The position numbers and the translations under genes are program-made. A model generated the notes under the pieces. The model had not been told where the DNA came from and ran no database searches. It was given only the letters and a program-made list of their open reading frames with translations. A stretch of 32,573 nucleotides of DNA, taken from positions 1 to 32,573 of the forward strand of contig JAEDCY010000029.1 of assembly GCA_016293915.1 (NCBI GenBank), written 5' to 3'. Origin of the DNA: Treponema sp. (GTDB taxonomy: Bacteria; Spirochaetota; Spirochaetia; Treponematales; Treponemataceae). Within the stretch, counting starts at the first letter, position 1. Each line of letters starts with the position of its first letter. Below are positions 7,951 through 15,612 of this stretch, one piece after another.

Positions 7951-8967
7951 ATGGCTAATAAAAACACAAATTTACATAGAGCAAAAAGATGCAAGGATGA
8001 TGAGTTTTATACGACATATGAAACAATCGAAAATGAACTTGCACACTATGCAGAACAATTCAAAAATAAAACTGTACTTTGTAATTGTGATAATCCATTT
8101 ACATCAAATTTTACTAAATTTTTTCTCCAAAATTTTAATGTTTTAGGATTAAAAAGACTTATCTGCACTTCTTTTTCACCTTATGCTTCTGTACAGCCAA
8201 GTCTATTTGAATCTTTTAATGATAATAATTCAAAAGGATATATACTTGATATTTCTAAAATAAATAAATCTGATTTTACTTCCGAAACTATCTCTGATTT
8301 TTTGTTATCTACACATTGTGTAAAAGAATTAAATGGTAATGGAGATTTTAGAAGTCTTGAATGTATAAACTATTTAAAAGAATGTGATATTGTTGTAACA
8401 AATCCACCATTTTCCTTATTTAAGGAAATGGTTTCTGAAATAATGAAGTACAATAAAAAGTTTCTGATAATTGGAAATCAAAATGCTTTGACATATAAAG
8501 AGATTTTTCCATTAATTCAGAATAATTTAGTTTGGACTGGTTATCAGTTTGGAGAAATGAAATTTAGAGTTCCACAAGATTCTGAACCTCGTTCAACACG
8601 TTATTGGGTTGATGAAACTGGGCAGAAATGGCGTAGTCTTGGAAATGCAATGTGGCTTACAAATTTAGATAACGAAAGACGACATGAAAATTTAAGACTT
8701 ACTCAATGTTTTAATCCGCTTATTCACCAAAGATATGATAATTACAATGCAATTCATGTTAGAAACATTACAGAAATTCCATTTGATTATACTGGAATAA
8801 TGGGCGTTCCCATTACAATTATAAATCGCTATAACAGTGAGCAATTTGAAATCATAGGCGAAGCAAATCACGGCTCTGACAGTCAGTATGATATATTCAA
8901 ACCGATTTTAAATGGTAAGGAAGTTTTTAAAAGAATTTTGATTCGTAATAAGGCAAATGCGATATGA
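7951..8967 (+). CDS. EcoRI-type adenine-specific DNA methyltransferase
   Basis: This 338-residue protein belongs to the EcoRI modification methylase family, which places a methyl group on N6 of adenine in DNA. Collinear motifs are NTNLHRAKRCKDDEFYTTY near the start, ENELAHYAEQF, TVLCNCDNPFTSNF, ELNGNGDFRSLE and the catalytic IVVTNPPFSLF (NPPF at 151-154). FLIIGNQNALTYKEIFPLI follows. The match begins at residue 1, which fixes the start. Its ATGA stop/start overlap with the cytosine methylase shows translational coupling. The gene is visibly more AT-rich than neighbouring core genes, consistent with transfer. Sequence specificity need not be GAATTC; that site is common in this window. Confidence 0.92.
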   Translation: MANKNTNLHRAKRCKDDEFYTTYETIENELAHYAEQFKNKTVLCNCDNPFTSNFTKFFLQNFNVLGLKRLICTSFSPYASVQPSLFESFNDNNSKGYILDISKINKSDFTSETISDFLLSTHCVKELNGNGDFRSLECINYLKECDIVVTNPPFSLFKEMVSEIMKYNKKFLIIGNQNALTYKEIFPLIQNNLVWTGYQFGEMKFRVPQDSEPRSTRYWVDETGQKWRSLGNAMWLTNLDNERRHENLRLTQCFNPLIHQRYDNYNAIHVRNITEIPFDYTGIMGVPITIINRYNSEQFEIIGEANHGSDSQYDIFKPILNGKEVFKRILIRNKANAI

Positions 8968-10037
8968 TAGATAATTTTCGTGTTTTGGACTTATTTAGTG
9001 GAGCGGGAGGCTTTTCGTATGGAATCGAAAAAAATTCTCACTTTAAAACTTTGCTTGCACTTGATTTCAATGAAAATGCTTTAAAAACATTTAAACACAA
9101 TATGTCTGAAGCTGAAACTGTTGTCGGTGATATAACGGATTCTGAAATAAAAAAAACTATCGTAGAAAAAAGCAAAAAATATAATATCAATATGATAATT
9201 GGAGGCCCACCTTGCCAAGGATTTTCATTGAAAGGAAAAAAACTTGGCCTTGAAGATCCTAGAAATTTTCTTTTTAAGGAATATCTGAATATTGTAGAAT
9301 CTGTTCAGCCTGAAATTTTTATCATTGAAAATGTTAAGGCTTTGCTTTCCACTTCTGCAGGTTGGTTTAAAAATCAGATTTTAGAGAAAATACAACAGCT
9401 TGGTTATTTCGTAGATTATGGGGTGCTTACGGCCTCAGATTTTGGAGTTCCACAAACAAGACAAAGAGCTTTATTTATTTGTTGCAAATCCAAAAAAATT
9501 CAACTTCCGAAGCCTACTTCTAAAAAAATAGTTACAGTTCGTGATGCAATTTCAGATTTGGCATATTTAAATTCTGGTGAAGGTTTTTTAGAACAAGAAT
9601 ACTCAACAGAAACCAATTCTGAATATCAAAATTTAATGCGTAAGGGAGCAAAAAAACTTTATAATCATAAAGCTTCAAATCACGCAAAAATTGCAATTGA
9701 GAAACTCAAAATGATTCCTCCCGAATGTGGTAAAGAACATTTGCCAAAAGAACTTCTTGGAAATCAAAAATTTTCAGGAACTTGGGGAAGATTAAAATGG
9801 GATTTTCCATCTCCCACGATTGACACACGTTTTGATGCTTGTTCAAACGGAACAAATAATCACCCTTTCTTGAATCGTTCAATCACTCCAAGAGAAGCTG
9901 CAAGACTTCAATCTTTTGATGATAATTTTGTGTTTTTGGGCTCTAAAGTCCAAATAAGGCAGCAAATTGGTAATGCAGTTCCTCCTTTAATGGCAAAAGC
10001 CATTGCCGATACAATTTATAAACAAGTAGGAGAATAA
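8964..10037 (+). CDS. DNA (cytosine-5)-methyltransferase
   Basis: This 357-residue C5 methylase has motifs in normal order: I DLFSGAGGFSYGIE near 8-21; IV GGPPCQGFS with catalytic cysteine 84; VI ENV near 122; VIII QTRQRALFI near 163; a compact target-recognition region between about 175 and 275; IX TPREAARLQSF; and X QQIGNAVPPLMAKAI near the end. It flips out the target cytosine and methylates C5. It overlaps the adenine methylase by four bases (ATGA) and is followed eight bases later by the next gene, so they form one operon. Two methylases of different chemistry suggest an asymmetric target or two stacked systems. Confidence 0.95.
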   Translation: MIDNFRVLDLFSGAGGFSYGIEKNSHFKTLLALDFNENALKTFKHNMSEAETVVGDITDSEIKKTIVEKSKKYNINMIIGGPPCQGFSLKGKKLGLEDPRNFLFKEYLNIVESVQPEIFIIENVKALLSTSAGWFKNQILEKIQQLGYFVDYGVLTASDFGVPQTRQRALFICCKSKKIQLPKPTSKKIVTVRDAISDLAYLNSGEGFLEQEYSTETNSEYQNLMRKGAKKLYNHKASNHAKIAIEKLKMIPPECGKEHLPKELLGNQKFSGTWGRLKWDFPSPTIDTRFDACSNGTNNHPFLNRSITPREAARLQSFDDNFVFLGSKVQIRQQIGNAVPPLMAKAIADTIYKQVGE

Positions 10038-10045
10038 CATGAATA

Positions 10046-10603
10046 ATGAATGAAGAATTGTTTTCAATCACATCTGATGAAAAGAAAGCCCTGCTTCGAG
10101 GTATAGCAGATGTTACTGGCTATATAAGAGCTAGTAATATTGCATTTAAAAAAGAATCCAAGCAGCATCGTGTTTATATCGAAATTCCTGGAAACTGGTA
10201 TATGGTTATAGATATTGCCAATATGTTAAAAGCTGTTGATATTCCTGTACAAACAATTGACTTTGGACATCCTAATTTCAGAGATAGTAACTTGGATAAA
10301 TATAATGAAGGCAAAAAGTATTATTGGAAGAAAGAACATCAAGTAAAAATCTATGCAAATGAGTTTTTACCAATAGGCTTTAACATCAAACATAAACAAG
10401 AAGCCTTAGAAAAATATTCAGAAGAATTAATTCAAAAGAATCCAAATATGAAAACTCATATGTTTTACTGGGAAAAGCCAATCCGCAGAAAGACAAAACC
10501 AAATCATCCTTGCGAAAATGACGAAGCTTTGCCAGAGGAAATAAGAGGAAAGCATTTTGAATCGTGGACTGATTTGGCAGGATTATTAGGATATGGCGAA
10601 TAA
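10046..10603 (+). CDS. Unknown protein of the restriction-modification operon, weakly LAGLIDADG-like
   Basis: This 185-residue soluble protein has no signal peptide. The segment ALLRGIADVTGYIRASN (about 15-31) followed by basic and beta-like stretches and a second block (DIANMLKAVDIPVQTIDFG) resembles a single LAGLIDADG-type DNA-binding half. The canonical acidic residue pattern is degenerate. The protein is rich in lysine and histidine and ends in WTDLAGLLGYGE. It sits directly after the cytosine methylase and overlaps the nuclease gene by 11 bases. That placement suggests a DNA-recognition subunit or partner of the nuclease. The first ATG after AGGAG (10039) gives only four codons, so 10046 is chosen. 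Function is an inference; family not firmly recognised. Confidence 0.6.
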   Translation: MNEELFSITSDEKKALLRGIADVTGYIRASNIAFKKESKQHRVYIEIPGNWYMVIDIANMLKAVDIPVQTIDFGHPNFRDSNLDKYNEGKKYYWKKEHQVKIYANEFLPIGFNIKHKQEALEKYSEELIQKNPNMKTHMFYWEKPIRRKTKPNHPCENDEALPEEIRGKHFESWTDLAGLLGYGE

Positions 10604-11089
10604 TGTAAAGAAAGAATTTGAATTATATGAACCCATGCGACTTTGGTTTCAAAAATATCTTGAAGAAAAGTACAAAGGCTGGGAAATTACAACTATTGAC
10701 TCTCATGCAAGAACACTTGATTTGTTCTTAGAAGAAAATGGTGTAATCGGAAACTATCCACAGACAGTTGGGCTTGATATTCAAATAGATGTGTTAGGAA
10801 TTTTGGAAAAAGGTTCTAAAACAAATATTGTCTTTATAGAGGCGAAAAAAACATCTTTGAATCTTCACGATTTAGGTCAACTTTGGGCGTATTGCAAATT
10901 GTGTGACCAATTAGAAGCTTTTTACTTTCTTCAAAGGATTTAGGAAGTTTGAATAAAATTTTCAACAATTTGAATCGTACAGATTTGCTTGAATTTGGCG
11001 ATGGAAAAATTATAAAGAAAATGCAAGTTGGAAAATGGGATATAACCAAAAATTCAATAGATTATAAAACATTAGTTCCAAAAATGTGA
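10593..11089 (+). pseudogene. PD-(D/E)XK-type restriction nuclease, frameshifted
   Basis: The first frame (116 codons, stop at 10941-10943) begins at an ATG overlapping the upstream gene. It carries QIDVLGI, VFIEAKKTS and LHDLGQLWAYCKL, the D...ExK core plus the following Q/Y helix of PD-(D/E)XK nucleases. At GAAGC-TTTTT-AC (about 10915-10924) adding one T continues the protein as FLLSSKDLGSLNKIFNN through GKWDITKNS to a stop at 11087-11089. That gives about 165 residues, and total length is 3n+2 as expected for a lost base. I infer a type II endonuclease partner of the two methylases, now inactive or switched by slippage in the T run. A sequencing error remains possible. Confidence 0.7.
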
Positions 11090-11110
11090 TGATTGAAAGA
11101 AGAAGTAATT

Positions 11111-11446
11111 ATGTCAATCGCAACAGATTTAGCAACATTTATCCAACAAGTTGGAGATCATGTTTTTATTGAGGCCGAAGGAAAACCTTCAACGCTCAAT
11201 AATTTTATAACAACATATAATAGTTCATATTCACCATCGATAACATTACAAACAGACGGAATCATTTGTTTAGAAGAAGATGCAAATAAATGGGGACTAG
11301 AACTGAGATTATATTTACATTTCGCACCAACTTGTATTCATGCAACCAAAAATACAGTATATCGAAATGATTACTCTTATAGAATCAATGATGTGAGTGT
11401 TATAAAAGAATTATTTACATTAGGATATAGAATTGGATTGAATTAA
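11111..11446 (+). CDS. Hypothetical protein at the end of the restriction-modification module
   Basis: This small soluble protein of 111 residues starts at ATG 11111 (MSIATDLATFIQQVGDHVFI). A TTG six codons upstream is the alternative start. It has mixed alpha/beta character with an acidic middle (CLEEDANKW), no membrane segment and no cysteine-pair motif. It starts 21 bases after the restored nuclease stop, so it is probably cotranscribed. It is not a recognisable helix-turn-helix C protein. Its role is unknown. Confidence 0.6.
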   Translation: MSIATDLATFIQQVGDHVFIEAEGKPSTLNNFITTYNSSYSPSITLQTDGIICLEEDANKWGLELRLYLHFAPTCIHATKNTVYRNDYSYRINDVSVIKELFTLGYRIGLN

Positions 11447-11464
11447 AAATCACATAACAAGAAG

Positions 11465-11489
11465 TTCAAAGCCAACAAACCGGTCAAGC
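11465..11489 (+). repeat. Truncated duplicate of the hairpin found after the kinase gene
   Basis: TTCAAAGCC, ACAAACCGGTCAAGC here matches 13010-13034 with a single A/G difference. In the downstream copy a second arm makes a full hairpin; here only the left arm remains. It marks the right edge of the AT-rich restriction-modification module. Confidence 0.65.
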
Positions 11490-11527
11490 AGATTGTAGAC
11501 CCCCTGCTATACTAGCATTCTGAAAAA

Positions 11528-11599
11528 TTTAACCCAGATTTAACATTTCCATCCCCAAAATCTAACATTTTTAAACTATAATCTGTATTGATATAGAAT
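11528..11599 (+). promoter_or_regulatory. Pho-box-like phased repeats and promoter of the kinase gene
   Basis: TTTAAC at 11528-11533, TTTAAC at 11539-11544 and TCTAAC at 11561-11566 are spaced by exactly 11 and 22 bases, the direct-repeat spacing used by OmpR/PhoB-family regulators. TATAAT follows at 11577-11582, and TAGAAT at 11594-11599 is an alternative -10. The repeats occupy the -35 region, as in an activated promoter. A TTCTG/CAGAA hairpin lies in the leader before GGAGACAG, the kinase ribosome site. Confidence 0.45.
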
Positions 11600-11664
11600 G
11601 AAGCGGTGCCCAGATTCTGTCTTATTGCAGAACGGCCCATTTTTTCGATTGTTGGAGACAGAAA

Positions 11665-13002
11665 ATGAAAATTAAATCATTGACTTTAAGAATTTTTATA
11701 AACACAATGCTAGTTGGCGTGGCGGTTTACTTTGCCTGCGCGGTGATTTTCATCGACTCCTTTTACAAGTATTTTGAAAACCGTATTTTTTCGGAGCTTG
11801 AAAACGAGTGCGATTATCTTTCGCTCCTGACGACTTTTGAGGGGATAAAGACCGACAACAGAATCACGGTCATTGATTTTCATGGCAAGGTGATTTTTGA
11901 CAACAAGGCAAATCCTGCCGAAATGGAAAACCACGCTTCCCGCAGTGAGTTCATCGAAGCGATGGAAAAAGGCTCTTCCAAAGTGACCCGCTATTCTTCG
12001 ACCATGCTTCAGAAAAACCTGTATTTTGCCAAGCGGCTTGAAAACGGCACTGTGCTCAGGGTTTCCTGCCAGCAATATACAGCGGGACTTTTAATGTTCG
12101 GTTTAAGCCAGGAACTTCTGTGCCTTTTAGTGATTGCCCTTATTATTTCAGGTCTTGCGGCCGCTGCACTTTCAAAAAAAATCACGACTTCCATAGAAAA
12201 AATTGATTTTGAAAATCCCCAGACGAATGAAACTTTTTCAGAGTTCAAGCCTTTCATAAAGCGTATCAGTGACGAAAACTTTGAGAAAAAGCAGCGGGAA
12301 GAAATCCGCCGACAGTTTTCCGCGAATGTAAGCCACGAGCTTAAAACTCCCCTGACCAGTATAAGCGGTTTTGCGGAAATTATGAAAAGCGGTTCAGCTG
12401 ATGAAAAAACGATGCGGAGTTTTTCCGAAGACATCTACAACGAAGCGCAGAGATTGATTCTTCTTGTGAATGATATCCTGAAGCTTTCAAAGCTGGATGA
12501 AGAATCCATCACGATGGAAAAAGAGGAAATCTGCATTGATGAAATTTGTCTTGATACGATAAAATCTCTGAAATCTTATGCAGAAAAGAAAAATGTTTCC
12601 ATAAAATTTGAAAACAGAACAAAAGAAGCAGTTTATGTAAACGGAGTTCCGACCGTCATACAGGAGATGATTTTTAATCTTTTAGAAAATGCAGTCAAAT
12701 ACAACAAAGAAAATGGAAGCGTCATCGTAAAAATCGAACAGATTATCCTAGAAAAAGATTATCTAAAGCTTAGCATCAAAGATACTGGTATCGGAATTGC
12801 AGAAAATCAGCAGGAAAGAATTTTTGAACGATTTTACAGAGTAGATAAAAGCCGTACAAAAGACATTCAGGACAAACGAACGACAGGCACTGGACTTGGA
12901 CTTTCAATCGTAAAACATGGTGCAAAATATCACAATGCCAAAATCAGCGTAAAAAGCAAAATCGGGGAAGGAAGTGAGTTTTCCCTAATGTTTCCGATAT
13001 AA
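11665..13002 (+). CDS. PhoR-like sensor histidine kinase
   Basis: This membrane sensor kinase is 445 residues long. It has transmembrane helix 1 at about 8-30, a small periplasmic domain of about 115 residues and helix 2 near 150-172. The dimerisation box FSANVSHELKTPLTS holds the phospho-accepting His near 225. The ATPase domain carries the N box NLLENAVKYN (~337), DTGIGI (~373), IFERFYRVDKSR and GTGLGLSIVK (~408). This order is typical of PhoR/WalK-type kinases that act on PhoB-like regulators, here most plausibly the one at 7045. It has its own promoter region with phased repeats and a GGAGACAG ribosome site. Its base composition is richer in GC than the adjacent restriction-modification module. 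A terminator-like hairpin follows. Confidence 0.93.
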   Translation: MKIKSLTLRIFINTMLVGVAVYFACAVIFIDSFYKYFENRIFSELENECDYLSLLTTFEGIKTDNRITVIDFHGKVIFDNKANPAEMENHASRSEFIEAMEKGSSKVTRYSSTMLQKNLYFAKRLENGTVLRVSCQQYTAGLLMFGLSQELLCLLVIALIISGLAAAALSKKITTSIEKIDFENPQTNETFSEFKPFIKRISDENFEKKQREEIRRQFSANVSHELKTPLTSISGFAEIMKSGSADEKTMRSFSEDIYNEAQRLILLVNDILKLSKLDEESITMEKEEICIDEICLDTIKSLKSYAEKKNVSIKFENRTKEAVYVNGVPTVIQEMIFNLLENAVKYNKENGSVIVKIEQIILEKDYLKLSIKDTGIGIAENQQERIFERFYRVDKSRTKDIQDKRTTGTGLGLSIVKHGAKYHNAKISVKSKIGEGSEFSLMFPI

Positions 13003-13013
13003 CATAATTTTCA

Positions 13014-13046
13014 AAGCCGACAAACCGGTCAAGCCGGTTTGTTGGC
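13014..13046 (+). terminator. Hairpin after the kinase gene
   Basis: Arms AAGCCGACAAACCGG and CCGGTTTGTTGGCTT pair across TCAAG with one mismatch, 11 bases after the stop. There is no U-tract, so termination would be weak or factor-assisted. A left-arm duplicate lies at 11465-11489. Confidence 0.55.
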
Positions 13047-13059
13047 TTGATATGTTCCT

Positions 13060-13148
13060 TAAAAAAAGACAGTGACTAAGAAAAATAAATCCGGATATTT
13101 ACAGACTTACGAAGTTTACCAGTGTGAAAACTGCGAAGGCTGTCCAAT
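13060..13148 (+). pseudogene. IS1182-family transposase, C-terminal fragment
   Basis: One open frame reads KKTVTKKNKSGYLQTYEVYQ then CENCEGCP, the cysteine-containing region near the C-terminus of IS1182-type transposases. It has no start and is interrupted where the codons for EGCP (GGCTGTCC) coincide with the end of MITE copy 2. It could be the other end of the element whose N-terminus lies at 6446. Confidence 0.65.
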
Positions 13149-13334
13149 AAGTTTATCTCCTGGTGTCATTCCGAACTTGTTTCGGGATCTATAGATCTAA
13201 ATGTAGTATAGATGCAGAAACATAGGGAGCGGCACTGCGTAGCAGGGCAAAAATAGTCCAGTGGACTATTTTTAGCGAGTCTCCGAGCAGCTGTGCTGCA
13301 AAGGTTCAGCATGACAATACTTTTTAGACAGCCA
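13138..13334 (-). repeat. Structured MITE-like element, copy 2 (inverted)
   Basis: This is the reverse-complement orientation of the element at 2453-2653, with the same central hairpin arms (AAAAATAGTCC/GGACTATTTTT) and the same ATTCCGAA/TTCGGGAT-type hairpin, here with one mismatch. Ends read GGCTGTCCAATAAGTTT and GGCTGTCTAAAAAGTAT inward. Its left end is fused exactly to GGCTGTCC of the transposase fragment. Confidence 0.85.
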
Positions 13335-13442
13335 CTTTTTATATTCAAAAAATTTCGCTTGCAATCTATTTAAAATCTATATATACTAAATCCAGAATGA
13401 CAAAAAGTACTAAAAATGTCATTCATTTTGGAGTAAAAAATT

Positions 13443-15374
13443 ATGATTTTCGACGATGACTACACAATCCCTAAAATGGTTCGCAATTCGGCAACTGAAT
13501 TTGCAGAAATTAACGCTCAGATGAAACGTCTTAAGAACGGTCAGTTTGAGCCTGTTCTTTATCGCGAACTTTACCAGTATGGACTTGATTTTGGTGCAGC
13601 TCTCCTTAGTCTTGGAATTAAGCGTGGTGACCCTATTGGTCTTATTTCAGATAACCGTGCGGAATGGCTTTATGTTGATTTAGGAATTATGAACATTGGT
13701 GCTGTTGATGTTCCTCGTGGTTGTGATGCTACTCCAAATGATCTTGAAAAAATTCTTTCTATTACAGAAGCTAAATATTGTGTTGTTGAGAATAATGCTC
13801 AGGTAGGAAAAATTATTGCTCTTAAAGATAAACTTCCTGAGCTCAAGACGATTATTTCTATTGAAAGCGAAGTAAAACAGGAAAATATTGATGAAGCAAA
13901 GGCTGTAGGTCTTGATGTTCTGTTCTACGAAGAACTTATGAAAATTGGCCAGAAGTGGCGTATTGAAAATAAGGGAAAGGTAGAAGAAGAGCTTGAAAAG
14001 GGAAAAGGAGATGAGCTTGCTACAATCATCTTTACTTCCGGCACAACAGGAACTCCAAAGGGAGTAATGCTTACTCACCACAACTTCCTTGCCCAGCTTG
14101 ATGAAATTCCAGAGCGTATTTTCCTTAACCCTGGTGACAGAGCTCTTTCTGTTCTTCCTGTATGGCACGTTTTCGAGCGAGAAGTTGAATACGTTATGTT
14201 GATTCAGGGGGCAGTTCTTTGTTATTCAAAGCCAGTTGGTTCAATTCTTCTTGCAGACTTTAAGACCCTTAATCCTCATATTCTTCCTGCAGTTCCACGT
14301 GTATTTGAAGCAGTTTATGACGGAATTACAAAGAAAATGCGTAAAACCGGCGGTATTGTTCTTGCCATGTTCAACTTCTTTGTTAAGGTTGCAAAAGCAC
14401 AGAAGGCAATGAGCCGTCTTATGTTCAATAAAAATGCCTGCTATACACGTTACCACACAGTATTCTGGTGGATTTTATGTTTGATTCCTTGGTGTCTCCT
14501 CTGGCCTCTGTATGGTCTTGGAAATCTTTTAGTTTTCCGAAAAATCAAGTCTATGCTGGGTACTAACTTCCGTGCTGGTGTTGCTGGTGGTGGTGCTTTC
14601 CCTAAGTTAATTGATGAGTTCTTCTGGGCTATTGGTGTTCAGATTGTAGAAGGTTACGGTCTTACAGAAACAGCTCCAATTGTTGCCGTTCGCCCAATGG
14701 CAGACCCAATCTTCAGAACTATCGGTTCTCCAATTCGTGGTGTAGAAGCCCGCATTGTTGACCCTCAGGACGGCTTTGTTCTTGGCCGCTGTAAGGAAGG
14801 AGTTCTTCAGATTAAGGGACCTACAGTAATGAAGGGTTATTACAAGCGTCCGGACCTTACTGCAAAGGTAATCAACGAAGACGGTTGGCTCGATACAGGT
14901 GACCTCGCAATCATGACTATTCATAACGAGCTTTGCATTAAGGGCCGTATTAAGGATACTATCGTTCTTCGCGGTGGTGAAAACCTTGAGCCACTTCCAA
15001 TTGAAACAAAGCTTTCTGAATCGCATTATATTAAACAGGCAGTTGTTGTTGGTCAGGATCAGCGTTATCTTGCAGCCTTGATTCTTGTTGATGAAGATGA
15101 AGTAAAGAATTATGCAGCCTTCAACGGTATTCAGTATGATACCTACGAAAACCTGCTCGAGTCTGAAGTTATCCAGAAGCTTTATGAAACAGAAATTGCA
15201 AACCTCATTTCTGCAAAGAACGGCTTCAAGATGTTCGAACGTATTTCAAAGTTCAGCCTCATCACAAAGCCGTTTGAAGTTGGCGTAGAACTTTCCGCAA
15301 AACAGGAAATCATGCGCTTCAGAATTAATGATTTGTATAAAGATAAGATAGAGGCTATGTTCACCGAAAACTAA
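13443..15374 (+). CDS. Long-chain acyl-CoA synthetase (AMP-forming)
   Basis: This 643-residue ANL-superfamily enzyme activates fatty acids to acyl-CoA through an acyl-adenylate. It has the P-loop signature TIIFTSGTTGTPKG at about 195-208, GYGLTETAP near 405 and GWLDTGDLA near 481. The hinge and lysine region is IKGRIKDTIVLRGGENLEPL near 500-520. A hydrophobic insertion (FWWILCLIPWCLLWPLYGLG, about 340-360) suggests membrane association, as in FadD15/LACS-type enzymes. GGAG lies 9-12 bases before the ATG. An acyl-ACP thioesterase is encoded 1.7 kb downstream, so free fatty acids made by that enzyme could be a substrate. Chain length cannot be read from sequence. Confidence 0.93.
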   Translation: MIFDDDYTIPKMVRNSATEFAEINAQMKRLKNGQFEPVLYRELYQYGLDFGAALLSLGIKRGDPIGLISDNRAEWLYVDLGIMNIGAVDVPRGCDATPNDLEKILSITEAKYCVVENNAQVGKIIALKDKLPELKTIISIESEVKQENIDEAKAVGLDVLFYEELMKIGQKWRIENKGKVEEELEKGKGDELATIIFTSGTTGTPKGVMLTHHNFLAQLDEIPERIFLNPGDRALSVLPVWHVFEREVEYVMLIQGAVLCYSKPVGSILLADFKTLNPHILPAVPRVFEAVYDGITKKMRKTGGIVLAMFNFFVKVAKAQKAMSRLMFNKNACYTRYHTVFWWILCLIPWCLLWPLYGLGNLLVFRKIKSMLGTNFRAGVAGGGAFPKLIDEFFWAIGVQIVEGYGLTETAPIVAVRPMADPIFRTIGSPIRGVEARIVDPQDGFVLGRCKEGVLQIKGPTVMKGYYKRPDLTAKVINEDGWLDTGDLAIMTIHNELCIKGRIKDTIVLRGGENLEPLPIETKLSESHYIKQAVVVGQDQRYLAALILVDEDEVKNYAAFNGIQYDTYENLLESEVIQKLYETEIANLISAKNGFKMFERISKFSLITKPFEVGVELSAKQEIMRFRINDLYKDKIEAMFTEN

Positions 15375-15452
15375 AAAGTATGCATAAAAGCAATAATTAG
15401 AATTCTGAAAAAGTTCTGATGCGGAGTAAAAAACGACTGACGACATGTGTAA

Positions 15453-15512
15453 GGCCGCTGGCGGCCGGTGTTTTATAGCAAAGCGTTAAAAAAATTGCGA
15501 AAAGCAATTTTT
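15453..15512 (+). terminator. Two hairpins after the acyl-CoA synthetase gene
   Basis: GGCCGC-TG-GCGGCC (15453-15466) is followed by GGTGTTTTA. AAAAATTGC-GAAAA-GCAATTTTT (15490-15512) is an A/T-flanked stem that could end transcripts from both directions. They insulate the synthetase from the arginase promoter. Confidence 0.6.
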
Positions 15513-15576
15513 AGCTTTACCATATTTCCCGATGGCGACAGACGTTTTTCACGGGAGCAGCGGAACTTTTTTTTTC

Positions 15577-15605
15577 TTGACGTATAAAGAGTTTCTTTTT
15601 AGAAT
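15577..15605 (+). promoter_or_regulatory. Sigma70-type promoter predicted to give a leaderless arginase mRNA
   Basis: TTGACG (15577-15582), a 17-base spacer and TAGAAT (15600-15605) match the sigma70 consensus well. Only seven bases separate the -10 from the ATG at 15613, so the expected start point falls on or next to the start codon. No Shine-Dalgarno sequence is present. Confidence 0.6.
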
Positions 15606-15612
15606 TCTTTAT

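Noticed and set aside
7951..8967. Assigning GAATTC as the target of the adenine methylase
   Set aside because: Family resemblance does not fix specificity, GAATTC is not avoided in this window, and the neighbouring nuclease is not recognisably EcoRI.
13014..13046. Hairpin after the kinase as a site-specific recombination site
   Set aside because: A single perfect-armed hairpin near a stop with no integrase gene in the window is better read as a terminator-like structure.
15532..15612. N-terminal extension of arginase
   Set aside because: The extra 27 codons cross a strong promoter and have no homology; family similarity begins exactly at ATG 15613.
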